A DNA stretch of 6,553 nt, from positions 1-6,553 of the forward strand of contig JAPYMU010000097.1 in NCBI GenBank assembly GCA_028286165.1. The letters run 5' to 3'. Below, in pieces: positions 1 through 5,824 of the stretch. The translations under genes were made by a program, and so were the position numbers. Below the pieces are notes generated by a model. The model had not been told where the DNA came from, made no database searches, and was given only the letters and a program-made list of their open reading frames with translations. The DNA comes from Spongiicolonus versatilis (GTDB taxonomy: Bacteria > Pseudomonadota > Gammaproteobacteria > Arenicellales > Spongiicolonaceae). Each line of letters starts with the position of its first letter. The stretch's first letter is position 1.

Positions 1-249
1 TTCATCCAGAAAGGCGTGGACATGCGCGTGGGGCTGGACATCGCCTCTTTGCCCGGCAACGTGGAAAAAATTATCCTGCTCACCGGCGACACCGATCTTG
101 TCCCGGCCATGAAGCATGCACGCAAGTGCGGGATTCAGGTGGTTCTGGTACAACTCCCGGCAAAACAGAAAATATCCGATGAATTGCGCGGACATGCGGA
201 TTATATTCGCACTGCCCGCTGGCCAAGAAACCTGACCCGAAAAACCTGA
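1..249 (+). CDS. NYN-domain (LabA/DUF88-like) PIN-fold nuclease, C-terminal part only
   Basis: The reading frame is open from the first base of the window and stops with TGA at 247-249, so the 5' end lies outside. The visible 82 residues begin with the KGVDMRVGLDIASL block and continue to LLTGDTDLVPAMKHAR. Both are typical of the C-terminal half of NYN domains, which are PIN-like metal-dependent ribonucleases. The Asp of KGVDM (residue 7) and the GDTD pair (residues 30 and 32) match the conserved acidic positions of that fold. The first catalytic Asp and the N-terminal half are not in the window. The tail ends in a basic stretch (RWPRNLTRKT). The next gene starts 5 nt later, so co-transcription with the glycosyltransferases is likely. 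The target RNA is unknown. The family call is firm and the cellular role is not. Confidence 0.85.
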   Translation, partial: FIQKGVDMRVGLDIASLPGNVEKIILLTGDTDLVPAMKHARKCGIQVVLVQLPAKQKISDELRGHADYIRTARWPRNLTRKT

Positions 250-254
250 GCGCC

Positions 255-1010
255 ATGCCCGCCCCAATCCCCGCCATCAGCGCCGTGCTTATCACCCGTG
301 ATGCGGCGCGCACCATTGAACAGTGCCTGGCGGCGCTGGAGGATTTTGGCGAGGTGGTGGTGCTGGACACCGGGTCAACGGATGCCACGGTGGACAAAGT
401 CCGCGCCTTTGCCAATGCGCGGCTGCACCACGGTGAGTTCCACGGTTTCGGCGCGGCGAAGAACCAGGCGGCGGCGCTGGCGCGCAACGACTGGATTTTT
501 TCCATCGACGCCGACGAAATCATGGACGCCGAACTCGCCGCGGCGCTGGCGCGGTGGGATGCCGCCGGCGACGCACACCGTCTCGGCGTGATTCTGCGGC
601 GCAATTTTTTCATGGGGCGCCATGTCGCGCGCGGCGGCTGGGGCGGCGACACCATCGCGCGCCTGTTTCACCGCCGCCACCACCGTTTCTCCGACTCAAA
701 GGTGCACGAGAGCATCAGCCTCACCGCGCACAGCAAAAAACGGCAACTGCCCGGCCGCCTTGACCACCACACCGCCCCCGACCCGGGCAGTTTTCTCAAC
801 AAAGTCCGCGACTACTCGGCGCTGGCGGCGGAGCAGGCCACAGTCCGCCACCCGGCCATGGTTGTGCTGCGCGCGCTGGCCGCGTTTGTCAAAAGTTACG
901 TGCTGCAACTCGGCTTCCTCGCCGGCTGGCGCGGGCTGGTGATTGCCTGGTCCAACGCCAACGGCGTGTTTTACAAATACATGTGGGCGTGGGCGCTGCG
1001 CAAAAAGTGA
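255..1010 (+). CDS. Family 2 glycosyltransferase, WaaE/LgtF-like (LPS core type)
   Basis: This 251-residue GT-A enzyme probably adds a sugar (in LgtF/WaaE relatives, a glucose) to the inner LPS core at the cytoplasmic face of the inner membrane. Visible motifs are ISAVLITRD near the N-terminus (residues 8-16), the nucleotide-binding VVLDTGSTD (35-43), the metal-binding DADE (85-88), the GGWGGDTIARLFHR block (127-140) and KVHES (149-153). The last of these is characteristic of this subfamily. The C-terminal third has the aromatic, partly hydrophobic segment common in the group (KSYVLQLGFLAGWRGLVIA, 213-231), probably for membrane association. Length is normal for the family. ATG 255 is chosen because it gives the standard N-terminus directly before the first beta strand; no good Shine-Dalgarno is visible. 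The stop overlaps the GTG of the next glycosyltransferase. Donor and acceptor cannot be read from sequence. Confidence 0.9.
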   Translation: MPAPIPAISAVLITRDAARTIEQCLAALEDFGEVVVLDTGSTDATVDKVRAFANARLHHGEFHGFGAAKNQAAALARNDWIFSIDADEIMDAELAAALARWDAAGDAHRLGVILRRNFFMGRHVARGGWGGDTIARLFHRRHHRFSDSKVHESISLTAHSKKRQLPGRLDHHTAPDPGSFLNKVRDYSALAAEQATVRHPAMVVLRALAAFVKSYVLQLGFLAGWRGLVIAWSNANGVFYKYMWAWALRKK

Positions 1011-2050
1011 GCGCCAAGTTGCGCGTTCTGCAGGCCAACCTGGCGCGCGGTTTTCGCGGCGGCGAGCGGCAGACGCTGCTGCTGGCCGAGGCCCTCACCG
1101 ACCTCGGCGTCGACTCGCGCCTGCTGCTGGCGCGCGGCTCCGGCATTCCGCGCCATTTAAGCAAACCGCTGCGCCACACCGCCACCCGCCGCAACCTGCC
1201 ACTCAACGCCGTGCGCGACTGCGACCTGGTGCATGCACAGGAGGCCAAGGCCGCCACCTGGGCGTGGTGGAACCACCTGCGCACCGGCACGCCCTACTTA
1301 ATCACCCGCCACCTGCCCTTTGCGCCGGGCGGCGGTTTTGTCACCCGCGCCGCCTATCAAAACGCCGCCGCTGTCATATGCATCAGCGAAAGCGTCCGCC
1401 GCGCATTTGCCCCGGGCGCGCCGCTGAACTTTTCCATCATTCCCAACATGACAGCGCCGATGCACGCCGACCCGGCCGCCGTCGCCGAACTGCGTGCACA
1501 GTTCCGCGGCTGCTTTGTCGCCGGCCACATCGGCGCGCTGTCCAACCGCGAAAAGGGCCAGGAGTTTCTCATCGCCGCCGCGCGCATGTTGCGCGAGTCG
1601 TGCCCGCGCCTGAAATTTCTTTTCATCGGCGGCGGGCCCGACGAAGCCGAGTTGCGGGAAATGGCGCGCGGATTGTCCACAGTGGAGTTCACCGGCTTTC
1701 GCGACAACATCGCCGACTACCTCGCGCTGCTGGATGTGTTCGTGTTCCCGTCGCGCTTTGAGGGGCTGGGCTCGGCGCTGCTGGACGCCATGGCCGCCGG
1801 CCTGCCCATTGTGGCCGGCGCGGTGGCCGGCGTACGCGACGTGATTCGTGACGGTGAAACCGGACTCCTCGCCGCCGACGCCGATGCGCATGCACTCGCC
1901 GCCGCCATCAAGCGCATTTACGACGACCGCAAACTCGCCGCCGCCCTGGCGCGCAATGCAAAAAAAGAATCCGCCGCCTACGCCCCCGCCATCATCGCGC
2001 ATCGCCATTTGGACCTGTACCGGAAAGTGCTGGCGGACGGGCAAGGGTGA
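1007..2050 (+). CDS. Family 4 (GT-B) glycosyltransferase
   Basis: A 347-residue GT-B retaining glycosyltransferase, likely acting in LPS core or another surface glycan together with the gene before it. The N-terminal domain opens with RVLQANLARGFRGGERQ (6-22), a glycine-rich acceptor-side loop. The C-terminal donor domain carries GHIGALSNREKGQEFLIAAA (173-192), FLFIGGGPDEAEL (205-217), the VEFTGF turn (226-231) and SRFEGLGSALLDAMAAGLP (249-267). The usual E-x7-E donor-binding pair is seen as E252 and D260, a conservative variant. Start choice: GTG 1007 overlaps the upstream TGA as GTGA, indicating translational coupling. An in-frame ATG at 983 would add eight residues inside the previous gene and is less likely. 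The stop again overlaps the next gene by 4 nt. Sugar specificity is unknown. Confidence 0.9.
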   Translation: MSAKLRVLQANLARGFRGGERQTLLLAEALTDLGVDSRLLLARGSGIPRHLSKPLRHTATRRNLPLNAVRDCDLVHAQEAKAATWAWWNHLRTGTPYLITRHLPFAPGGGFVTRAAYQNAAAVICISESVRRAFAPGAPLNFSIIPNMTAPMHADPAAVAELRAQFRGCFVAGHIGALSNREKGQEFLIAAARMLRESCPRLKFLFIGGGPDEAELREMARGLSTVEFTGFRDNIADYLALLDVFVFPSRFEGLGSALLDAMAAGLPIVAGAVAGVRDVIRDGETGLLAADADAHALAAAIKRIYDDRKLAAALARNAKKESAAYAPAIIAHRHLDLYRKVLADGQG

Positions 2051-2062
2051 GGGTGAAGGTGA
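2045..2062 (+). repeat. Three tandem hexamers (GGGTGA x2, AGGTGA) across the glycosyltransferase stop / transporter start
   Basis: Units at 2045-2050, 2051-2056 and 2057-2062. The repeat holds the stop of the family 4 glycosyltransferase and three in-frame GTG codons (2047, 2053, 2059) for the transporter. Because units are 6 nt long, gain or loss of one adds or removes two codons (Val-Lys/Arg) without shifting frame. The purine-rich units could also act as a weak ribosome-binding sequence for the second or third GTG. The repeat is read directly; its role is inference. Confidence 0.6.
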
Positions 2063-2574
2063 AGGCAAAAACAAAATGGCTGTGGCGCGCCATCGCCGCC
2101 ATGGCCGCCACGCTGGCGCTGTCCAATTTTCTGGTGCAGTTTCCCATCGGCGACTGGCTGACCTGGGGCGCGTTCAGTTACCCGGCGGTTTTTCTGGTCA
2201 CCGATCTCAGCAACCGTTTCGGCGGCACCGCTTTCGCCCGGCGGGTGGTCTACGCCGGCTTCGCCGCCGGCGTCTTGATTTCCATCGCCACTTCCAGCCT
2301 CCGCATCGCCGCCGCCTCGGGCAGCGCATTCCTGTGCGCGCAACTTCTGGATGTGCTCATCTTCCACCGCCTCCGCCGCGGCACGTGGTGGCGCGCGCCG
2401 GTCATTTCCTCCGCCGCCGCCTCCATCACCGACACCTTTTTGTTCTTCGCCCTCGCCTTCTACAACACCGGCGGCCCCTGGGCCACCTGGGCCGCCGGCG
2501 ACCTGCTGGCCAAGGCGGTCATGCTGGCGGTTTTAATCGTCCCCTACCGGGCCGCCATTCGGCGTTATGCTTAG
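2047..2574 (+). CDS. yhhQ: VUT-family (YhhQ/COG1738) queuosine-precursor transporter
   Basis: A small (175 aa) integral inner-membrane protein of the VUT family. Its E. coli member YhhQ imports the queuosine precursors preQ0/preQ1 for tRNA modification. Family-typical segments are ALSNFLVQFPIG (24-35), FSYPAVFLVTDLSNRFGG (43-60), the ARRVVYAGFAAG turn (64-75), SGSAFLCAQLLDVLIFHRLR (91-110), WWRAPVISS (114-122) and a SITDTFLFFALAF segment (126-138). I count about six hydrophobic segments: 13-32, 38-52, 66-85, 93-106, 117-138 and 147-168. The basic N-terminus (VKVKAKTK) should stay cytoplasmic. Start: GTG 2047 overlaps the previous stop as GTGA, but in-frame GTGs at 2053 and 2059 are equally possible; ATG 2101 falls inside the first membrane segment and is unlikely. 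It is shorter than E. coli YhhQ (about 220 aa), as in many short homologues. The exact substrate is inferred from family. Confidence 0.88.
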   Translation: MRVKVKAKTKWLWRAIAAMAATLALSNFLVQFPIGDWLTWGAFSYPAVFLVTDLSNRFGGTAFARRVVYAGFAAGVLISIATSSLRIAAASGSAFLCAQLLDVLIFHRLRRGTWWRAPVISSAAASITDTFLFFALAFYNTGGPWATWAAGDLLAKAVMLAVLIVPYRAAIRRYA

Positions 2575-2745
2575 AACACCACGACTTTTGCAGTCCACGT
2601 CACCATTGCCAACACCGGCGTCACCGCCTTTAACGTAAACGTCACCATTTCCGACGTCGCCACCAGCACTTTAAAGGGTGACAGCGGTGGCGGCGCCATC
2701 ACCGCCACCGCTGCCGTGGAGCATGTTAAACCAAGTTTATCTTAA
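2575..2745 (+). pseudogene. Possible remnant of a DUF11-like beta-sandwich repeat protein
   Basis: Directly after the transporter's TAG, the same frame stays open for 56 codons to a TAA at 2743-2745 and has no start codon that would make a sensible gene. The translation contains FAVHVTIANTGVTAFNVNV (codons 5-23), followed by TISD. This closely matches the V-x-VT-x-NTG ... NV-x-VT-x-SD pattern of DUF11/conserved-repeat domains in secreted surface proteins. Codons up to about 2720 show strong third-position C preference (GTC ACC, GCC AAC ACC GGC), as in real genes here. The 3' end overlaps the end of ddl on the other strand. An 11-bp direct repeat (ACGTCACCATT at 2597-2607 and 2639-2649) encodes the two VTI strands. 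It may be a relic of an insertion or a decayed gene, or a chance pattern. Similarity is by eye only. Confidence 0.35.
2682..2713. terminator. Perfect 12-bp hairpin between convergent genes, likely transcription terminator
   Basis: CAGCGGTGGCGG at 2682-2693 is exactly complementary to 2702-2713, leaving an 8-nt loop. The hairpin begins 12 nt beyond the ddl stop on the minus strand and about 107 nt beyond the transporter stop on the plus strand. The minus-strand 3' side reads TCACCCTTTAAAG, only a short T run. The plus side has no T tract. The position supports a terminator for the aminotransferase-ddl transcript, possibly used in both directions. The weak U tract lowers certainty. Confidence 0.5.
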
Positions 2746-3868
2746 CTTGCAATTGGTCACGCCGGCGGCGGCGCTGCATGGCCAGCCGCAGAAGTTCCTC
2801 CACCAGTTCACCATAATGCAAGCCGCTGGCCTGCCACAACTTGGGATACATGCTGATGGGGGTGAAGCCGGGGATGGTGTTGATTTCGTTGACCAGCAAA
2901 GTTTGCTCGTCCCTGCTCAGAAAAAAATCCACCCGCGCCATGCCCTCGGCGCCCACCGCCTGAAAAACTTGCAGCGACAATTGCTGAATCCGCCGCTGCG
3001 TCCCGGCGGCGACCGGCGCCGGAATTAACAGTTGCGACTTGCCGTCCAGATATTTGGTTTCGTAATCGTAAAACTCCCGGCCCGGCACAATCTCGCCGGC
3101 CACCGAGGCGCGCGGCCGGTCGTTGCCGAGCACCGAACATTCAATTTCACGAAAGCCCTCGGCGGCGCGCTCCACAATCACCTTCAAGTCAAACTGAAAC
3201 GCAAACTCCAGCGCCCCGCGCAATTCGGCCTCGCCGTCCACCTTGCGCACGCCGACGCTGGAACCCATGTTGGCCGGCTTGACAAACAGCGGCCGGCCCA
3301 GCGCGGCCAAATCCGCGACCGCCTCATCCGCCGAGTCGCGCCATTGCCAGTGGCGCACCGTGCGGTATTCGGTCTGCGGCAGGCTGGCGGCGGCACACAA
3401 AAGTTTCGCCGTCTCCTTGTCCATGGCCGCCGCCGAGCCGCCCACGCCGCTGCCGACACAGGCGATGCCGGCCAGTGCCAGCAGCCCCTGCACCGTCCCG
3501 TCCTCGCCGCCGGGGCCGTGCAGCAGCGGAAAAACCACATCCAGCGGCCGGTAGTGCAAACCATCCCCCTCACCGCCGCCGGCGCCGCCGGCCGCCACCA
3601 GCCGCCGCCCGCCGCAGTGGTCCAACATCACCCGCGGCAGTCCGCAATCGTCCTCCACCCGCCCGGCGGCAAAAACCGCCGCCGGCTCCTCCACCAAAAA
3701 CCACCGCCCGCTGCGGCTGATGCCCACCAGCGTCAGGTCACATTTCGACTCCGGGATTGCGCCGCCCTCCAGCAGCGACTTCGCCGAGGTGACCGACACT
3801 TCGTGCTCGCATGAGCGGCCGCCGAACAAAACCGCAAGGTGAAGTTTGGCGGCGGCGGCCAAGGTCAC
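2726..3868 (-). CDS. ddl: D-alanine--D-alanine ligase (DdlA type)
   Basis: A cytoplasmic ATP-grasp enzyme joining two D-Ala for the peptidoglycan stem (380 aa, slightly longer than the roughly 365 aa of E. coli DdlA). In order: LAVLFGGRSCEHEVSV (11-26), with E21 at the place of the D-Ala1-binding Glu15 of DdlB; LLHGPGGEDGTVQG (115-128); GSGVGGSAAAMDK (139-151); FVKPANMGSSVGV (195-207), with the active-site serine pair; EFYDYETKYL (265-274), with the omega-loop Tyr; ARVDFF (311-316); and NEINTIPGFT (327-336), with metal ligands E328/N330. All key residues are present. Start: GTG at 3868-3866 overlaps the aminotransferase TGA as GTGA. The longer open frame to 4042 is only read-back into that gene. 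The C-terminus carries an unusual basic tail (RRRRRDQLQVKINLV) coded by AT-richer DNA. It forms the second gene of a two-gene operon. Confidence 0.95.
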   Translation of the reverse strand: MTLAAAAKLHLAVLFGGRSCEHEVSVTSAKSLLEGGAIPESKCDLTLVGISRSGRWFLVEEPAAVFAAGRVEDDCGLPRVMLDHCGGRRLVAAGGAGGGEGDGLHYRPLDVVFPLLHGPGGEDGTVQGLLALAGIACVGSGVGGSAAAMDKETAKLLCAAASLPQTEYRTVRHWQWRDSADEAVADLAALGRPLFVKPANMGSSVGVRKVDGEAELRGALEFAFQFDLKVIVERAAEGFREIECSVLGNDRPRASVAGEIVPGREFYDYETKYLDGKSQLLIPAPVAAGTQRRIQQLSLQVFQAVGAEGMARVDFFLSRDEQTLLVNEINTIPGFTPISMYPKLWQASGLHYGELVEELLRLAMQRRRRRDQLQVKINLV

Positions 3869-4788
3869 ACCACTTTGTGCCGCTGGTGCGACTCCACGTA
3901 CGAGGCGATGAATTTCTTGAACGCATGCATGGCAAAGCGGGTCTTGTCGCCGCCGCCGGCCGGGAAGTCCACCGTTTTGCCGTCCGGCAGCAGCACACTC
4001 CGCACCGGCATCACCTCGCGCGTGGCGCTGGTCAGGAAGCACTCGGCCGCATCGGCGACTCGCGCCAGCGGAATGTCGGTATCGGCGCTGGCCACACCGT
4101 TTTCATGCAGCACGTCATGCAGCGCGCCCTTGGTCAGGCCCAGCAGGTTGCCGGCTTTGGGCCCCGGCGTCACCAACGTGCCGTCCAGTTCAAACCACAC
4201 ATTGCTGTTGGAAGCCTCCGCCACCAAACCGTCCTGGCTCAGCATCACGCAGTCGTCGGCGCCCAACTCTTTGGCCTGCAGCACGCCGAGAATGTTGTTC
4301 AGGTAGTTGCCGCCCTTGATGTTGGGGTCCAGCGAAGTCACCGGGTTGCGGCGCACTTCGGGGACGGCGAGAGCGACGCCGGTGGAATAATTTTCCGCCG
4401 GCCACTGCGGCAGCGGCCGCGCGATGATTACGTAGCGTGATGCAACACTCGGATCCGGATTCAAGTCAATCGCCCCGGCCCCCCGGGTCACCGCAAAGCG
4501 CACGTACAAATCCTCGCCGGCGGCAAACCCGCCCTCCTGGATGGTCCGCCGAATTTCATCCAGCAGCAGCGCCGCGCTCTGCGTCATGCGCAGGTGGATT
4601 AATTCCGCCGACTTCGCCAGCCGCGCAAAATGCTCGTCCAGCAAAAACGCCACGCCATCGTAAGTGCGAAAAACCTCGTACACCGAATCGCCGTACAAAA
4701 AACCGCGGTCCAGCACCGGCACCCGCGCCTCAGCCGCTGGCGTCACCGCCCCGTCCACGTTTATAATTGTGTTTTCAAATTCGCGCAT
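3865..4788 (-). CDS. Class IV PLP-dependent aminotransferase (branched-chain / D-amino-acid transaminase family)
   Basis: A fold-type IV PLP aminotransferase of 307 residues, normal for the family. Visible landmarks are VPVLDRGFLYGDSVYEVFRT (23-42), TRGAG (101-105), SLDPNIKGGNYLNNI (152-166) with K158 as the PLP-binding lysine, GLVAEASNSNVWF (187-199) with E191 contacting the pyridine nitrogen, the LLGLT turn (215-219) and FLTSATREVMPV (251-262), which binds phosphate. Members act on branched-chain L-amino acids (IlvE) or on D-amino acids (Dat, D-Ala + 2-oxoglutarate giving pyruvate + D-Glu). Sequence alone does not decide. Overlap with ddl and divergence from D-glutamate genes favour a D-amino-acid role (inference). 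ATG 4788 is chosen because an extended Shine-Dalgarno precedes it at ideal spacing; the in-frame GTG at 4797 lies inside that ribosome-binding site. Confidence 0.9.
   Translation of the reverse strand: MREFENTIINVDGAVTPAAEARVPVLDRGFLYGDSVYEVFRTYDGVAFLLDEHFARLAKSAELIHLRMTQSAALLLDEIRRTIQEGGFAAGEDLYVRFAVTRGAGAIDLNPDPSVASRYVIIARPLPQWPAENYSTGVALAVPEVRRNPVTSLDPNIKGGNYLNNILGVLQAKELGADDCVMLSQDGLVAEASNSNVWFELDGTLVTPGPKAGNLLGLTKGALHDVLHENGVASADTDIPLARVADAAECFLTSATREVMPVRSVLLPDGKTVDFPAGGGDKTRFAMHAFKKFIASYVESHQRHKVV
4762..4767 (+). promoter_or_regulatory. Candidate -10 element for the dgcN transcript, inside the aminotransferase 5' coding region
   Basis: TATAAT, an exact sigma-70 -10 hexamer, occurs in one of the few AT-rich patches here. 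It lies 47 nt before the dgcN ATG, so transcription would start near 4774 with a leader of about 40 nt. No convincing -35 hexamer sits 16-18 nt upstream, hence the low confidence. The start codons of the divergent genes are only 26 bp apart, so a dgcN promoter must lie inside the aminotransferase gene. Confidence 0.3.
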
Positions 4789-4792
4789 CAAA

Positions 4793-4801
4793 ATCACCTC
4801 C
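4793..4801 (-). promoter_or_regulatory. Strong Shine-Dalgarno of the aminotransferase gene
   Basis: On the minus strand this reads GGAGGTGAT, an extended match to the 16S rRNA 3' end, with 8 nt between GGAGG and the ATG at 4788. It fixes the aminotransferase start. It is by far the best ribosome-binding site in the window; other genes rely on overlaps or show none. Confidence 0.85.
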
Positions 4802-4814
4802 GCCGTATTCTACA

Positions 4815-5822
4815 ATGAAAACGCGCATCGCCCGCCCCTATCTTTTGTTCCTCGGCGACGCCGCCGATGATTTGGAGGCCAAGACCGCCATCGGCGTCCT
4901 GCACTGGCGGCCGGCCGACTGCATCGGCCAACTGCGCCTGCCCGGCTGCGTGCCGCGCCTGGACCTGCCGGAAATGACCGTCGCCGAAGCCGCCGCCGCC
5001 GGCGCGCGCACCTTGCTAATCGGCGTGGCCAACCGGGGCGGCGTCATTCCCGGGCACTGGAACGGCGTTCTCGCCGATGCACTCACCAACGGCCTGGACA
5101 TCGCTTCCGGCCTGCACGCCCGCGTCGGCGGCATCACCGCCGTCAAGGACGCCGCCGCCAAACACGGCCGCGCGATTCACGAGGTGCGCCACCCCGCCGG
5201 CAATTTGCAAGTCGCCGACGGCACTCCGCGCAGCGGCCGGCGGCTGCTCACCGTCGGCACCGACTGTTCGGTGGGCAAGATGTACACTTCGCTGGCCCTG
5301 GAACGCGCCTTCCGCAAGCGCGGCATGGACTGCGAGTTCTGCGCCACCGGCCAGACCGGGATTTTAATCGCCGGCGGCGGCATCAGCGTGGACGCGGTGC
5401 CCGCCGATTTCATCGCCGGCGCCGTGGAGGAACTCGCCCCGGCCGCGCCGGCCGGGCACTGGCACATCATTGAAGGCCAGGGCTCGCTGTTCCACCCGTC
5501 CTACGCCGGCGTCAGCCTCGGCCTGCTGCACGGCGCCCAGCCCGACACCCTCGTCCTGTGCCACGAACCCACCCGCGGCCACATGCGCGGCCTGCCGCAC
5601 CAGCCCATGCCGTCTTTGGAAAACTGCATGGCCGCCAACATCCTCGCCGCCAAAGTGGTCAGCAGCAAAGTGCACATCGCCGGCATCGCCATCAACACCG
5701 CCGCCCTCAGCCCCGCCGATGCCGAATCCCTGCTCGCCGCCACCGCCGCTGAACATGGCATGCCCTGCGTCGACCCGGTGCGCGGCGGCGTGGACGCCAT
5801 CGTGGACAACATCCGCTTCTGA
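4815..5822 (+). CDS. dgcN: DUF1611 protein, D-glutamate N-acetyltransferase DgcN
   Basis: A 335-residue DUF1611/COG3367 protein. Characterised members (DgcN) acetylate D-glutamate as the first step of the DgcN-DgcA route that turns D-Glu into L-Glu. Diagnostic features are PYLLFLGDA (8-16) followed by AKTAIGVLHW (22-31), LLIGVANRGGVIPGHW (67-82), ASGLHARV (97-104), a P-loop-like LLTVGTDCSVGKMYTSLALE (144-163), CATGQTGILIAGGGISVDAV (176-195), DFIAGAVEEL (198-207), HIIEGQGSLFHPSYAGVSLG (217-236) and the C-terminal CVDPVRGGV (318-326). The protein looks full length. ATG 4815 gives the usual N-terminus; a 16-residue extension from a TTG at 4767 would have no family match. No Shine-Dalgarno is visible. 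The stop lies 2 nt before the racemase-like gene, so the two are co-expressed. The acetyltransferase role comes from studied homologues. Confidence 0.88.
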   Translation: MKTRIARPYLLFLGDAADDLEAKTAIGVLHWRPADCIGQLRLPGCVPRLDLPEMTVAEAAAAGARTLLIGVANRGGVIPGHWNGVLADALTNGLDIASGLHARVGGITAVKDAAAKHGRAIHEVRHPAGNLQVADGTPRSGRRLLTVGTDCSVGKMYTSLALERAFRKRGMDCEFCATGQTGILIAGGGISVDAVPADFIAGAVEELAPAAPAGHWHIIEGQGSLFHPSYAGVSLGLLHGAQPDTLVLCHEPTRGHMRGLPHQPMPSLENCMAANILAAKVVSSKVHIAGIAINTAALSPADAESLLAATAAEHGMPCVDPVRGGVDAIVDNIRF

Positions 5823-5824
5823 GC

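Noticed and set aside
943..1761. A 272-residue plus-strand frame overlapping the family 4 glycosyltransferase
   Set aside because: Arg/Pro/His-rich shadow without motifs; the overlapping frame has full GT-B signatures.
1298..2074. A 258-residue minus-strand frame opposite the family 4 glycosyltransferase
   Set aside because: Antisense shadow, Gly/His/Arg-rich, with no recognisable domain.
3869..4042. N-terminal extension of Ddl by 58 residues
   Set aside because: It only reads the aminotransferase gene in another frame. The family N-terminus starts at LAVLFGG, and GTG 3868 forms a GTGA overlap.
4806..4811. TATTCT as a plus-strand -10 box for dgcN
   Set aside because: Only 3 nt separate it from the ATG, too close for a transcript that would include the start codon.
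4767..4814. Sixteen-residue N-terminal extension of DgcN from a TTG
   Set aside because: It would overlap the aminotransferase start and Shine-Dalgarno, and family members begin close to the PYLLFLGD strand, consistent with ATG 4815.
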